26,251 nt of DNA from CAZHCG01 sp046484285 (lineage in GTDB: Bacteria; Myxococcota_A; Polyangia; JAAYKL01): NCBI GenBank assembly GCA_046484285.1, contig JAWOBP010000221.1:1-26251 (forward strand), in the 5' to 3' direction. Both the position numbers and the translations under genes were made by a program. Below are positions 7,428 to 15,572 of the stretch, in pieces (position 1 is the first letter of the stretch; every line of letters starts with the position of its first letter). The notes under the pieces are model-generated. The model worked only from the letters and a program-made list of their open reading frames with translations. It was not told where the DNA came from and made no database searches.

Positions 7428-9536
7428 ATGCTGGACGCGTTGCTGGCACCAAAAACCGTCGCCCTGATCGGCGCCTCGCGCAACCCTGACAAGGTCGGCC
7501 ACGCCCTGTTGGCCAACCTCAAGAAAGGCGGATTCGAGGGTCGCCTGGTCGCGGTCAACCCGCACGCCGACTCGATCCTGGAGATCCCCTGCGTCGCCGA
7601 TCCGGAGCAGATCGAGGAAAAGATCGATCTGGCCGTGATCGCCGTGCCGGCCGAGTCGGCCGAGCTGGCGGTGAAAAAGGCGATCTGGGCCGGAGCCCGC
7701 GCCGTGGTCGTGATCTCCTCGGGGTTCAAGGAATCGGGCGAACGAGGCGCGCGCATCGAGCAGTCGATGGCCCGGTTCTGCTCCGAGCACGGCGTTCGCC
7801 TGCTGGGGCCCAACAGCGTGGGCCTGCTCAACACGGCATCCAGGCTGAACGCCACCTTCGCCCGCCAGATACCCAAGCCCGGCGGCGTCTCGATCTTGTC
7901 CCAGTCCGGCGCGATCTGCGCGGCGATCCTCGGCTGGGCCGAGCAGCGCGAGATCGGAATCGCCAAGATGGTCAGCGTGGGCAACAAGGCCGACCTGACC
8001 GAGGTAGATCTGCTCGAGGCGCTGGGAAAGGACGAGTCGACCAGGGTGGTGGCCTGCTACATCGAAAGCATAGAGTCCGGGGGCGATTTCATCCGGGTCG
8101 TGGAGCAGGTGACCTCCATCAAGCCGGTCGTGGTGCTCAAGTCCGGAACGACGGCGGGGGGAGCCAGCGCCGTCTCCTCCCACACGGGCAGGATCGCCGA
8201 CGAGGAGATCGCTTACGGAGCCGCCTTCCAGCGCGCCGGAGTGGTTCACGTGGACACCATCGACGAGCTGTTCGACCGCACGCGCGCGCTGTCTTCCGTC
8301 TTTCCTCCCGGCGGCGATCGCGTCGCCGTGGTCACCAACTCCGGCGGTCCGGCGATCCTCGCCGTCGACGCGATCGAACGGGCCGGGCTGAAAACCGCGC
8401 GCCTCTCCGAGACGACCCTGGAACGCCTGGCCGAGATTCTGCCCGCGCAGGGCTCGGCGACCAACACGGTGGATCTGCTGGCCGACGCCTCGCCGCAGCG
8501 CTACTCCGACGCGGTCCGAGCCGTGAGGGACGACTCCGGAGTGCACGCCGTATTGGTGGTGCTGGCGCCGCTGGCTATGACCAAACCGCGGGAGACCGCG
8601 CGCAGCCTGGCGGCGCTGGACGCGAGCGACAAGCCCCTGCTGGCCTCCTTCATGGGCGGCTCGGACGTGCAGCCCGCCAGGCGCGAGCTGTCCAAGGCGG
8701 GGATCCCGGACTTCCCCTCTCCCAGTCGCGCCGTGCAGGCGCTGGAGGCGATGCGGGGCTACTCGGCCTGGAAGAACCGCCCTCCCCGCGTAGTGACCCG
8801 CTTCCCGGTCAACCGCCGTCGCGTGGAGCGCATCTTGAAGCGCTGCGAGCGCGCCGGCCGGCCCCGGCTCAGCGAGCTGGAGGCCAAGGAGGTCCTGCGC
8901 GCCTACGACTTCCACGTGCCCGACGGTCACGTCGCGACCACGGCCGACGAGGCGGTGGAGATAGCCGATCGCGTCGGCTACCCGGTCGCGGCCAAGATCC
9001 TGTCGCCCGACATTCCGCACAAGGCCGAGGTGGGCGGCGTGCGCCTCGAAGTCGCGACGGCGGACGCCCTGCGGGACGCCTTCGACCTGATGATGCTGCG
9101 CGTTCCGCGCCGGTTGCCCGAGGCCCGCATCGACGGCGTGTACGTGGAGCAGATGGCGCCGCGCGGCCGGGAGGTGATCATCGGCATGTCCCGCGATCCC
9201 CAGTTCGGACCGATGCTGATGTTCGGGCTGGGCGGCATCTTCGTCGAGGTGATGGAGGACGTCGCCTTCCACCTGGCCCCGATCACGGCCGACGAGGCGA
9301 TGCAGATGCTACGCAGCACCCGCTCGTTCGCGCTGTTGCGCGGAGACCGCGGTCAGGACAGGGTCGACCTGGACTCGATCGCCGGCGGTCTGCAACGCAT
9401 CAGCCAGCTGGCCACCGATTTTCCGCAGATAGCGGAGCTGGATCTCAATCCGTTCATCGTCCGCGGCGTCGGCGCCGAGGCGATGGCGGTCGACGCGAGG
9501 ATGATCCTCGCCGAGCCACGGAAGAAAAATGAGTGA
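7428..9536 (+). CDS. ADP-forming acyl-CoA synthetase (fused alpha-beta)
   Basis: The 702-residue enzyme belongs to the NDP-forming acyl-CoA synthetase superfamily, which makes ATP and acid from acyl-CoA, ADP and phosphate, or the reverse. The order is CoA-binding Rossmann domain (VALIGASRNPDKVG, about 11-24), two succinyl-CoA-ligase-like domains with the phosphorylated histidine in SSHTG (His252), then an ATP-grasp domain (about 480-700) with SPDIPHKAEVGG containing the second conserved histidine (His531). The length fits alpha-beta fusions. It lacks the C-terminal GNAT domain found in PatZ/Pka-type protein acetyltransferases; that domain instead sits on the next gene. ATG 7428 follows GGTGGAG. 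The stop overlaps the next start by 8 bp. The substrate could be acetate, propionate or another short acid. Confidence 0.92.
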   Translation: MLDALLAPKTVALIGASRNPDKVGHALLANLKKGGFEGRLVAVNPHADSILEIPCVADPEQIEEKIDLAVIAVPAESAELAVKKAIWAGARAVVVISSGFKESGERGARIEQSMARFCSEHGVRLLGPNSVGLLNTASRLNATFARQIPKPGGVSILSQSGAICAAILGWAEQREIGIAKMVSVGNKADLTEVDLLEALGKDESTRVVACYIESIESGGDFIRVVEQVTSIKPVVVLKSGTTAGGASAVSSHTGRIADEEIAYGAAFQRAGVVHVDTIDELFDRTRALSSVFPPGGDRVAVVTNSGGPAILAVDAIERAGLKTARLSETTLERLAEILPAQGSATNTVDLLADASPQRYSDAVRAVRDDSGVHAVLVVLAPLAMTKPRETARSLAALDASDKPLLASFMGGSDVQPARRELSKAGIPDFPSPSRAVQALEAMRGYSAWKNRPPRVVTRFPVNRRRVERILKRCERAGRPRLSELEAKEVLRAYDFHVPDGHVATTADEAVEIADRVGYPVAAKILSPDIPHKAEVGGVRLEVATADALRDAFDLMMLRVPRRLPEARIDGVYVEQMAPRGREVIIGMSRDPQFGPMLMFGLGGIFVEVMEDVAFHLAPITADEAMQMLRSTRSFALLRGDRGQDRVDLDSIAGGLQRISQLATDFPQIAELDLNPFIVRGVGAEAMAVDARMILAEPRKKNE

Positions 9537-11421
9537 ACATCGAGACCGCACGGTACCGCGCACCGAAAGCGACTCGGACTGGCGGGAGAAGTACTCGGAC
9601 CTGGTCGTCGACGCGGCAGAAGCGGTCAAGGTCGTGCGTCCGGGGCAGCGCGTCTTCGTGGGCACCGGCTGCGCCCAGCCGCAGGAGCTGGTGCGCGCGC
9701 TGACGGCCCGCTCCAAAGAACTGACCGACACCGAGATCGTGCACCTGCTCACGCTCGGAGAGGCCCCCTACGCCCACGACAAGCTGACCGCGCACTTCAA
9801 CGTCAACAGCTTTTTCATCTCCGAGAACGTGCGCGACGCGATCCAGGAGGGAGTCGGCGACTACACACCGATCTTCCTGTCGGACATCCCGCGGCTGTTC
9901 AACTCGGGAAGGCTCCCCCTGGACGTGGCCCTGATCCAGGTCGCGCCGCCGGACGAGCGCGGGATGTGCAGCCTCGGGATATCGGTGGATATCGTCAAGA
10001 GCGCCGCCGAGAACGCGGGGCTCGTGATCGCCGAGGTCAATCCCCGCATGCCGCGCACTCGCGGCGACAGCTTCCTCCACATCTACGACATCGACATGCT
10101 GGTTCCGGTCGACACACCGCTGCTCGAGCTGCAGGACCCCGAGCCGACCGAGGATACCCGGCGGATCGGAGAGTACGTCGCCGCACTCGTGGAGGACAGC
10201 TCGACCATGGAGCTGGGAATCGGCAAGATTCCGCACTCGGTGCTACAGTTCCTGGCGGGAAAGAAGGACCTGGGCATCCACACCGAGATGCTTACCGACT
10301 CGGTGGTCGACCTGATCGAGAGCGGGACGATCAACGGCTCGCACAAGTCGCTGGACCGCGGCAAAATCGTGGCCAGCTTCTGCATGGGCACCCGCAGGCT
10401 CTACGACTACATCGACGACAACCCGAGCTTCTCCTTCCATCCCACCGAGTACGTCAACGATCCGCACCTGATCAGCCAGCAGCACCGCATGGTGGCGATC
10501 AACGTCGCGCTCGAGGTCGACCTGACCGGCCAGGTCTGCGCCGACTCGCTGGGCACGCGCTTCTACTCCGGGATCGGCGGGCAGGTGGACTTCAACCGCG
10601 GAGCGGGGCGGGCCGAGCACGGCAAGGCGATCATCGCCCTGCCCTCCACGGCCAAGGGCGGCGAGATCTCCCGGATCGTGACCCACCTCAGCCAGGGCGC
10701 CGGAGTGGTCACCACGCGCGGCGACGTGCACTACGTGGTCACCGAGCACGGAGCGGCCTACCTGCACGGCAAGAGCATCCAGGAGCGGGCGCTGGCGCTG
10801 ATCAGCATCGCCCACCCTGATTTCCGGCCCCGGCTGGTGCGCGAGGCGATCGAGGCCAAGTACCTCAGGCAGTCGATGAGCGACGTGGAGGGACGGATTC
10901 ACGTCGGTCCCAGGGAGCTGACCACGACCGCGCTGCTGGACGACGGCACCCAGGTCCACTTCAGGCCGATGCACCCCACTGACGAGCCGCGGGTCAAGGA
11001 CCTTTTTTACGCGATTTCTCGAGATACTATCTACTATCGCTTCATGTCTCACTTGAAGAGAATCCCCCAGAGCCGGATTCAGAATTTCGTCTATATCGAT
11101 CATCGTTACGACGTGGCGATCGTCGGATATCTGCCCGAGGCCCACGGCGACGACATCATCGCGATCGGCCGCTACTACCTCGACCCGACGACCAACCGCG
11201 CCGAGATAGCGTTCACCGTCAGGGACGACTGGCAGGAGCGAGGAATCGGCACCTTTCTGCTCAAGTACCTGATCACGATCGCCAAGCGCAACGGAATCTC
11301 GGGCTTCACCGCCGAGATCCTGGCGGAGAACAAGCCGATGCAGGCCGTGATGCACAAGGTGGGTCACACCGTGCGCAGCAGGCGCGAGGGAGGAGTGGTC
11401 CACATAGAGATGGACTTCTGA
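9529..11421 (+). CDS. Acetyl-CoA hydrolase/CoA-transferase with C-terminal GNAT domain
   Basis: This 630-residue protein joins two enzymes. Residues about 20-450 are a family I CoA-transferase of the acetyl-CoA hydrolase/4-hydroxybutyrate CoA-transferase type. Glu253 in IHTEM matches the catalytic glutamate and SGIGGQVDFNRGA is the conserved glycine-rich loop. Residues about 465-630 are a GNAT acetyltransferase, with the acetyl-CoA pyrophosphate motif QERGIGT at 569-575. The first would move CoA between short acids, and the second may acetylate a lysine or small amine. The ATG lies inside the end of the upstream synthetase gene (ATGAGTGA, 8-bp overlap), so the two are coupled. Similar transferase-GNAT fusions are known in deltaproteobacteria. 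The target of the GNAT domain is unknown; the partner synthetase or the Acs-like protein are possible targets. Confidence 0.92.
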   Translation: MSEHRDRTVPRTESDSDWREKYSDLVVDAAEAVKVVRPGQRVFVGTGCAQPQELVRALTARSKELTDTEIVHLLTLGEAPYAHDKLTAHFNVNSFFISENVRDAIQEGVGDYTPIFLSDIPRLFNSGRLPLDVALIQVAPPDERGMCSLGISVDIVKSAAENAGLVIAEVNPRMPRTRGDSFLHIYDIDMLVPVDTPLLELQDPEPTEDTRRIGEYVAALVEDSSTMELGIGKIPHSVLQFLAGKKDLGIHTEMLTDSVVDLIESGTINGSHKSLDRGKIVASFCMGTRRLYDYIDDNPSFSFHPTEYVNDPHLISQQHRMVAINVALEVDLTGQVCADSLGTRFYSGIGGQVDFNRGAGRAEHGKAIIALPSTAKGGEISRIVTHLSQGAGVVTTRGDVHYVVTEHGAAYLHGKSIQERALALISIAHPDFRPRLVREAIEAKYLRQSMSDVEGRIHVGPRELTTTALLDDGTQVHFRPMHPTDEPRVKDLFYAISRDTIYYRFMSHLKRIPQSRIQNFVYIDHRYDVAIVGYLPEAHGDDIIAIGRYYLDPTTNRAEIAFTVRDDWQERGIGTFLLKYLITIAKRNGISGFTAEILAENKPMQAVMHKVGHTVRSRREGGVVHIEMDF

Positions 11422-11514
11422 GCCCGCGCGCCCCTATCGTTGATTCTCACCGCCGCTCCGTGATCCTTCGAGAACGCCGCGGGACGGCCCCAACCCCCCG
11501 CGGAACGGCTCCAA

Positions 11515-12369
11515 TCACTGCGACCTGGCGCATCTGAAGCCCACCGAGGGCAGGGTGCTGGCCGGGTCCAGCTCGTGGCGGAAGGCCGCTCTCAGGTGGT
11601 AGGGGAAATCGTTTCCAAAGGAGCCGCCGCGGTAGACCCGGTAGGAGCCGGCCGGCTCCTCCCACGCGCTCCCGTCGGTCGGCGCCCCGGAGTAGTCCGG
11701 GTGGTACCAGTCCCGGACCCACTCGTGCAGGTTGCCCGCCATGTCGCACAGGCCCTGCTCGGTGTTTCCGGCCGGCTTGGAGCAGGCCTCCATCGTACCC
11801 TCGTCTCCGCAGCTCCCCTCGCCCTCGTCCATCACCGCGTAGTCGCAGTCGGGCGTCTCCTCGCCCCAGGGGTAGGTGATATCCTGGCCGCCGCTGCGGG
11901 CCGCGTACTCCCACTCGGCCTCGCTCGGCAGCCGGGCCCCGACCCAGGCGCAGAACGCCGCGGCCTGGCTCCAGTCCACCATGTTGACCGGCTGCGCTCC
12001 GCAGCCGGGGCCGCTGTTCCAGTTGCCGAACGCCCCCGTGCCCGGCTCGCCGCAGACCGACGCCTCCACGCAATCGCCGTACTGCGCCACGGTCACCTCG
12101 GTGCGCGTCATCTCGAAAGAAGGCACGTCGACCTCGTGCAGCGGGAGCTCGTCCAGGTCGCCCTCGGTCGAGCCCATCTGGAAAACCCCGCCGGGGATCG
12201 TCACCCAGGGCAGATCGGGAGGCGAGACCGTGCCGGTGCCGGTGCCGGTATCGGAATCGGTGTCAAAATCGGAATCGACGTCGGCGTCGGCGTCCGAGTC
12301 TGTCCCGGAGTCGGACGAACCGTTCCCGCCCACCTGTCCGCAGCCCGCCGCGAGCGGCACGACGATCAA
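11515..12369 (-). CDS. SUMF1/formylglycine-generating-enzyme-like lipoprotein
   Basis: The protein has about 285-295 residues. It has a hydrophobic leader ending in lipobox AAGC, an Asp/Ser/Thr/Gly-rich tether (about 25 residues), then a SUMF1 (FGE-sulfatase) domain. Domain hallmarks are VTIPGGVFQMGS, TRTEVTVAQY, RLPSEAEWEYAAR, GNLHEWVRDWY, YRGGSF and the terminal GFRC. Many such domains are not formylglycine enzymes, and no catalytic cysteine pair could be assigned. TTG 12369 is the first canonical start, but it gives a signal peptide with no basic residue. An ATC at 12399, six bases after GAGGAGGAGG and in frame, would give MIGRATTVAALIVVPLAAGC, a normal lipoprotein leader, so the real start may be 12399. 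The gene follows the propeller gene by 18 bp in the same frame. Confidence 0.85.
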   Translation of the reverse strand: MIVVPLAAGCGQVGGNGSSDSGTDSDADADVDSDFDTDSDTGTGTGTVSPPDLPWVTIPGGVFQMGSTEGDLDELPLHEVDVPSFEMTRTEVTVAQYGDCVEASVCGEPGTGAFGNWNSGPGCGAQPVNMVDWSQAAAFCAWVGARLPSEAEWEYAARSGGQDITYPWGEETPDCDYAVMDEGEGSCGDEGTMEACSKPAGNTEQGLCDMAGNLHEWVRDWYHPDYSGAPTDGSAWEEPAGSYRVYRGGSFGNDFPYHLRAAFRHELDPASTLPSVGFRCARSQ

Positions 12370-12417
12370 CGCTGCGACGGTCGTGGCTCTCCCGATGATA
12401 GCGTCCTCCTCCTCGGG

Positions 12418-13149
12418 CTACGGGGTCTTCAGCTCGTCGGGCAGGTCGAAGGCGAAGATGCCCCACTGGCCCGGGCCGTAGTACATCTGCACGTAGACGC
12501 GCTCGCCCCAGATCCTGGGAAACGCCTTGCCGTGGCCGGGCAGGTCGGTGATCTGCGCGGTCTGCTCGGTCTCGAGGTTGGTGCCGAACAGCTCCACGTC
12601 GGTGAAGCTGTTCTTGTTGTTGGGGTCCGCGCAGAAGCGGTAGTCGGTCCAGATCACAACGTCGCCGAAGACGTCGGGGTTGTTGGCGATCCACTCGGCG
12701 TTGGTCAGCTGGGTCTCCTGGTCGGTCTCGAGGTCGTAGAGGAACACCGCCGCGTGGTCCCAGGGGCCGTCGAGGCCGTATGCGCTGTGGCGCAGGTCCA
12801 TGTAGACCACGCGGGAACCGTTTATGCGCGGTAATGCCTGTTGATACTCGTCGGTCAGCATCTTGCTGGAGCTGTCGCTCAGGTCGTAGAGCTGAATATC
12901 CATGACACCTGTTGCAAAAACCAAGCGATCTTCCCAGAGGCTTATTCTTCCAAGGGCGCCCCCATTGACCAGAACGCTAGCATTGCCGCACGGACCAGAG
13001 GTTTCGAAATAGCAGAGTGTCGGTTCCCAGCTACCGCAACCGTTCCAACTGACGAGCACACTACCATAGGCTTCTAGATATTTTGCAACAGAAAATTCTG
13101 CATCGTTTGCGTTGCATTGGGCTGATATGATAGTTTGTTTTTTTTGCTC
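12418..13149 (-). pseudogene. Downstream part of a beta-propeller lipoprotein gene split by TGA
   Basis: This segment continues in the same reading frame directly after the TGA at 13152-13150 of the upstream part. It carries further propeller blades, such as RISLWEDRLVFATG, NNPDVFGDVVIWTDYRF and AFPRIWGERVYVQMYYG, which resemble TolB/WD40-like blades. By itself it could start only at GTG 13059, without a ribosome site or signal peptide, so it is probably not an independent gene. Together the two parts form a 430-codon gene. The first part of this segment (13149 to about 12890) is AT-rich with rare codons, while the end returns to normal GC. TAG 12420-12418 is followed 18 bp later by the SUMF1-like gene. 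Confidence 0.7.
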
Positions 13150-13707
13150 TCAATTTACCATTATTTTTTCGTTAGTATTGTGTTCAACTGCCGGTTCATA
13201 AATATTGTAAGAATAATACAATTTGTTTTCAACTACAGTTGGATATATTATTCCAGCATCGTCGCCAATTCCAATATCCAGCTCGGGGTGAGGGTTGGGA
13301 ATTTTCAGCTGCCTACGATTTTCCACGTCCACGACTCTCACGTAGCGTGGCTCCGACACGAAGACCAGGAAATCGTCCCAGACATCCCACTCCTTGTCCT
13401 GCGCCTCGTTGTCGGAAAAGGTGAGCTGCTGGCAGCCCGGGCCGCAGTCGATGCCCTCGGGCAGATCCTCCCACTCCCACGGCCCTTCGGTGAACACGGC
13501 GTGTTCCGGGTCGCAGGCGTCGGTGTCGCCGTCGGAGTCGGAGTCGGAATCCGAGTCGGCGTCAGCGTCGGCGTCAGCGTCGGAATCGGAGTCCGCGTCG
13601 CCCGAGCCGTCCGGGCCGGAGTCGGCGGCCTCGGCGCCGCCGCCAGAGCAGCTCGAGAAAGCCGGCAGCCACGCCACGGCGCAGAAAAACACAGGCAACG
13701 CGCGCAT
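13150..13707 (-). CDS. N-terminal part of a tethered beta-propeller lipoprotein (interrupted)
   Basis: ATG 13707 begins a 20-residue lipoprotein signal peptide ending at FSSC (Cys20). An Asp/Ser/Ala tether follows (about 36-64), then propeller sequence: LTFSDNEAQDKEWDVWDDFLVFVS and a second blade at LDIGIGDDAGIIYPTVVENKLYY. The frame stops at TGA 13152-13150 after KIMVN and then stays open in the same frame for 243 codons of the same domain type. A tryptophan (TGG) at this place would fit a blade, so a nonsense substitution is the simple reading. As it stands the product is a 185-residue truncated lipoprotein. The alternative start ATG 13731 is less likely because a -10-like TACAAT lies at 13739-13734. 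Confidence 0.75.
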   Translation of the reverse strand: MRALPVFFCAVAWLPAFSSCSGGGAEAADSGPDGSGDADSDSDADADADADSDSDSDSDGDTDACDPEHAVFTEGPWEWEDLPEGIDCGPGCQQLTFSDNEAQDKEWDVWDDFLVFVSEPRYVRVVDVENRRQLKIPNPHPELDIGIGDDAGIIYPTVVENKLYYSYNIYEPAVEHNTNEKIMVN

Positions 13708-13733
13708 CACTCGATACCCCACATCTACCATCG

Positions 13734-13739
13734 ATTGTA
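13734..13739 (-). promoter_or_regulatory. Candidate -10 box for the propeller lipoprotein gene
   Basis: TACAAT on the minus strand matches TATAAT at five of six positions and lies 26 bp before ATG 13707. No good -35 box is found 16-18 bp upstream, so this is weak. Confidence 0.25.
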
Positions 13740-13811
13740 CAAAATCCGCTCGCGCCCCGCCAGGCCGTTCTCGGGTCAATCTTCGGCTGAAACGAAAGTC
13801 CGGGGAGTGGC

Positions 13812-15572
13812 TCACTCGTTCTCGATCAGGCCGCGGACGACTTTGGGATCGGCCAGCTCGTCCAGGCCTTCCAGCTCGCCCGCCACCACCCGCCTCAGCA
13901 CGCTGCGCAGCAGCTTTCCGCTGCGCGTGACCGGCAGATCCTCCACCACGCGGATTTTTTGGGGAACCGCCTGCTCGCCGAAGCGCTCGGCCACCTGCCG
14001 CCGGATCTCCCGCTCGAGCCCGGCTCCGGCGGAGCTCTCCACGAACGCCTCGACCCTGCGGCGCCCCTCGCCGTTTTCGCAGCGCACCACGGCCACCCGC
14101 TCCACTCCCTCCAGTCCGGCCAGCAGCGCCTCGATCTCGACGGTGGAGACCTCCTCGCCGTGGGCCCGCGGCGGGCGCGCCTCTCCAACCGCCCAGATCT
14201 CTCCGCAGCGATCGCGGCGGGCGCGCATTCCCAGCACGATCGGAAGCTCGGAGCCGGCCAGCTCCAGCGCCAGCCCGGGAACGGGGCCGCTCAGCGCGGC
14301 CAGGCCCCCGACGTTGTCGGCGCAGCGCCGCCCGGCGTGATCGACCACCTCCAGCGGGACCCCCGGGGCGGGCGGACCGGCGCAGGCCGGCCTGACGGGA
14401 AGCGCGCCAGGGTGCGGCCCGGCCACGAATCCTCCCGCCTCGGGCCTCGATATCACCTGCGCGACGTGCGCCCCGCCGCCGAGCAGCTTCTCCCGGACCC
14501 AGGCGTAGAGCGCAGGTGTGACCGTGTCCCCTTCCAGCAGCACCAGCCCCTCGAAGCGACCCTCGCCCGACTGCGCCTCCGGTTCCTCCCTGCGCCGGAT
14601 CTCCGCCGCGTCGGCGTCCAGCAGCGCCGCGCGGCAGCCGCGCTCGGCCAGCGCGGTCGACAGCTCGATCCCGCTCTCGCCGCCCGGTTCGCCCGGCAGT
14701 GCCAGCGCACCCCCGGAGCACAGCGCTCCGAAGACCGCGGCCGAGAACGAGGCGTGGTGCGAGAGCGCTTGCAGCCAGAGGCGATCGCCCTTCCCTTTCC
14801 GCCCCGCCAGCAGGGTGGTGAAGGCATCGATCCCTTGCAGCAAGAGGCCGGCCAGCGGAATCGTGCACGGCCGCCCGGCGCCATCGGCCAGCACGACCGC
14901 GGGGTGCATCGCGGACAGCGGCGAGGGTGCCGGGGCGTCGCCGCCGCCCTCCATCCACTCCGCGTCGAAGCGCAGGGCCTCGATCGCTGCCCCGCCCCCC
15001 GGCGCCCGCTCCTCGGGGACGGCCAGCAGAATCGCGCCCCGACAGGCGGCGGAGCTCGCCCTGCGATCGAGCAGCCCCGCGTCTCCTCCGCGCGGATCCT
15101 GGGGAACCGCGACCAGCCCCCTGTGCAGGCAGGCCAGCATGCAGGCCACCAGCTCGGGACCGGGCGGCATTCCCAGCAGCACGCGGTCTCCGTCGTCGAG
15201 CCCGAGGCGATCGAGCCGCCCGGCAATCGAGCCGATCGCTCTCGACAGCCCGGTGCGGCTCAGCGACCTGCTCGGCTCTCCGCCGGAGGCAATCAGGTCC
15301 TCGCGATCGCCCTCGCGATCCAGAAGCACCCCGACGCAGCAGGCCACCACGTCGATCTCGCCGCCGGGAAACCATCCGTCCGCATCCCGCGCCTCTCGCG
15401 GCTCGCTGCTCCACTTCAGCTCGCCGGCGCGCCGCGACCAGTAGCCGACCGGGTCGGCCAGCGATCGCCCCAGGTGCTCGCGGTACTCCCCTGCGCCTGC
15501 GAAGCCGCTCTCGGCGGCCAGGCGCCGCGGTGGAGAGAACTCGCTCAGGCCCATCAGGTCGCGCATGCTCAT
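13812..15572 (-). CDS. Acetyl-CoA-synthetase-like protein with degenerate ATP site
   Basis: This 586-residue protein aligns with AMP-forming acetyl-CoA synthetases from end to end. The ACAS_N-like start EYREHLGRSLADPVGYWSRR and the C-terminal lid are clear, and the lid keeps LPVTRSGK with the catalytic lysine (about 553) and the final ELADPKVVRGLI. The core motifs are altered. The P-loop TSGSTGKPKG is replaced by ADGAGRPCT (about 229-237), WWQTETGG by ISRPEAGG, YxTGD by VLGMRAR, and GRxDD by GEARP. Adenylation therefore looks lost or much changed. ATG 15572 overlaps the stop of the kinase-transferase fusion (ATGA), so they are made together. It may be a regulatory, acyl-CoA-binding or acetylation-target paralogue. 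It is shorter than Acs (about 650). Confidence 0.85.
   Translation of the reverse strand: MSMRDLMGLSEFSPPRRLAAESGFAGAGEYREHLGRSLADPVGYWSRRAGELKWSSEPREARDADGWFPGGEIDVVACCVGVLLDREGDREDLIASGGEPSRSLSRTGLSRAIGSIAGRLDRLGLDDGDRVLLGMPPGPELVACMLACLHRGLVAVPQDPRGGDAGLLDRRASSAACRGAILLAVPEERAPGGGAAIEALRFDAEWMEGGGDAPAPSPLSAMHPAVVLADGAGRPCTIPLAGLLLQGIDAFTTLLAGRKGKGDRLWLQALSHHASFSAAVFGALCSGGALALPGEPGGESGIELSTALAERGCRAALLDADAAEIRRREEPEAQSGEGRFEGLVLLEGDTVTPALYAWVREKLLGGGAHVAQVISRPEAGGFVAGPHPGALPVRPACAGPPAPGVPLEVVDHAGRRCADNVGGLAALSGPVPGLALELAGSELPIVLGMRARRDRCGEIWAVGEARPPRAHGEEVSTVEIEALLAGLEGVERVAVVRCENGEGRRRVEAFVESSAGAGLEREIRRQVAERFGEQAVPQKIRVVEDLPVTRSGKLLRSVLRRVVAGELEGLDELADPKVVRGLIENE

Noticed and set aside
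5289..9272. A 1,327-codon open frame on the minus strand
   Set aside because: Only its last 374 codons are a gene. The rest runs antisense to the acyl-CoA synthetase and the pentapeptide gene and reads as His/Arg/Gly-rich nonsense, a common effect of high GC.
11477..11503. Terminator between the convergent GNAT-fusion and SUMF1-like genes
   Set aside because: CCGCGGG/CCCGCGG forms a 7-bp stem with a 13-nt loop, but there is no T-run on either strand, so termination is not supported.
13150..13152. Selenocysteine codon
   Set aside because: No hairpin resembling a bacterial SECIS element is obvious right after the TGA; the sequence is A-rich and open. The domain is a propeller with no redox motif.
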